DNA from: Candidatus Odinarchaeota archaeon | GTDB lineage: Archaea; Asgardarchaeota; JAGGXT01 | Length of the DNA stretch: 5,496 nucleotides | Assembly: GCA_021162905.1 (NCBI GenBank) | Contig: JAGGXT010000154.1 | Location: forward strand, 1 to 5,496 | Direction: 5' to 3' | Shown here: in pieces, positions 5,337-5,496 of the stretch | Layout of the letters: the number at the start of each line of letters is the position of its first letter | Numbering within the stretch: the stretch's first letter is position 1 | Position numbers and translations under genes: made by a program | The notes under the pieces: generated by a model | What the model was told of the DNA's origin: nothing | The model's database searches: none | Seen by the model: the letters and a program-made list of their open reading frames with translations, nothing else

Positions 5337-5496
5337 ATGAACATAAAATTTTTGGGAATATTCGTAATCGGCCTGTTAATAGGAATGGGGATTGGAACAT
5401 GGATTACTACAACACACCCAGCAACTATAGAAGCACCCGAAGACAGTGCATGGAGAACTGAGAGCATACGTATTATAGGTTCCACTACAGTATTAC
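5337..5496 (+). CDS. pstS: PstS-type phosphate-binding protein, N-terminal part (runs off the window)
   Basis: Fifty-three codons are visible before the right edge. An N-terminal hydrophobic segment (about residues 5-23, FLGIFVIGLLIGMGIGTW) acts as signal peptide or membrane anchor. A Thr/Pro/Glu-rich linker follows, and then the first beta strand of the mature domain, IRIIGSTTVL at 44-53. That GSTTVLP-type start is characteristic of PstS, where the Ser/Thr residues contact phosphate. No lipobox cysteine is seen, so anchoring is probably by the uncleaved helix or by another means. The start is set by GGTGA at 5325-5329; an ATG at 5332 is followed at once by a stop. Divergence from an AbrB-PhoU gene supports the Pst assignment. 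Transporter subunits pstC, pstA and pstB would be expected beyond the edge. Confidence 0.82.
   Translation, partial: MNIKFLGIFVIGLLIGMGIGTWITTTHPATIEAPEDSAWRTESIRIIGSTTVL

Noticed and set aside
5243..5485. Minus-strand frame antisense to pstS
   Set aside because: It covers the control region and the pstS signal sequence in antisense; no start signals.
1..5496. CRISPR array, tRNA or rRNA genes
   Set aside because: No regularly spaced direct repeats and no cloverleaf or rRNA-like G/C-rich segments were seen on either strand.

Overview
The window looks like AT-rich archaeal chromosome, probably from a thermophilic TACK-type (Thermoproteota-like) lineage. Start codons follow archaeal Shine-Dalgarno motifs (GGAGGTG, GGAGGT, GGTGA). 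Intergenic regions carry TATA boxes at archaeal spacing, and likely 3' ends are oligo-T tracts without hairpins. The gene content agrees: a PPP-family protein phosphatase of archaeal size, a PhoU fused to an AbrB-type DNA-binding domain, and a degraded IS200/IS605 TnpB. The exact lineage cannot be fixed from this window.

Layout. Positions 2-891 (+) hold a compact three-gene operon: the end of a probably secreted beta-rich protein, a four-helix membrane protein joined to it by an ATGA overlap, and a small protein with one C-terminal membrane helix. I recognise none of the three families. The operon converges, with only 12 bp between stop codons, on a PPP-type Ser/Thr protein phosphatase (904-1791, -). 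A 188-bp divergent promoter region then leads to a carbamoyltransferase (1980-3065, +). This enzyme has the proline-rich loop of the knotted N-acetylornithine/N-succinylornithine/YgeW group and lacks the SMG ornithine loop of classical OTCase. An orphan two-helix membrane protein with an acidic tail follows (3245-3586, +).

From 3587 to 4203 there is no intact gene. First come T-rich tracts, then a 431-bp segment (3775-4205) bounded by two homologous 70-nt sequences in inverted orientation. I read these as two right ends of an IS200/IS605-type (TnpB) element. The left one is attached to an 80-codon reading frame that joins a TnpB N-terminus to a short TnpB-like C-terminal tail, so it is an internally deleted remnant. 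The right one finishes inside the stop codon of phoU. Both keep a hairpin although the stem sequence has changed.

The right part is a phosphate-uptake locus. AbrB-PhoU (4204-5229, -) is divergent from pstS (5337 to the edge, +), with 107 bp of shared control DNA holding back-to-back TATA boxes and a perfect 16-bp palindrome over the predicted phoU start site. PstS would capture phosphate outside the cell, PstCAB (presumably beyond the window) would import it, and the AbrB-PhoU protein is a good candidate for linking transporter state to transcription from this same region.
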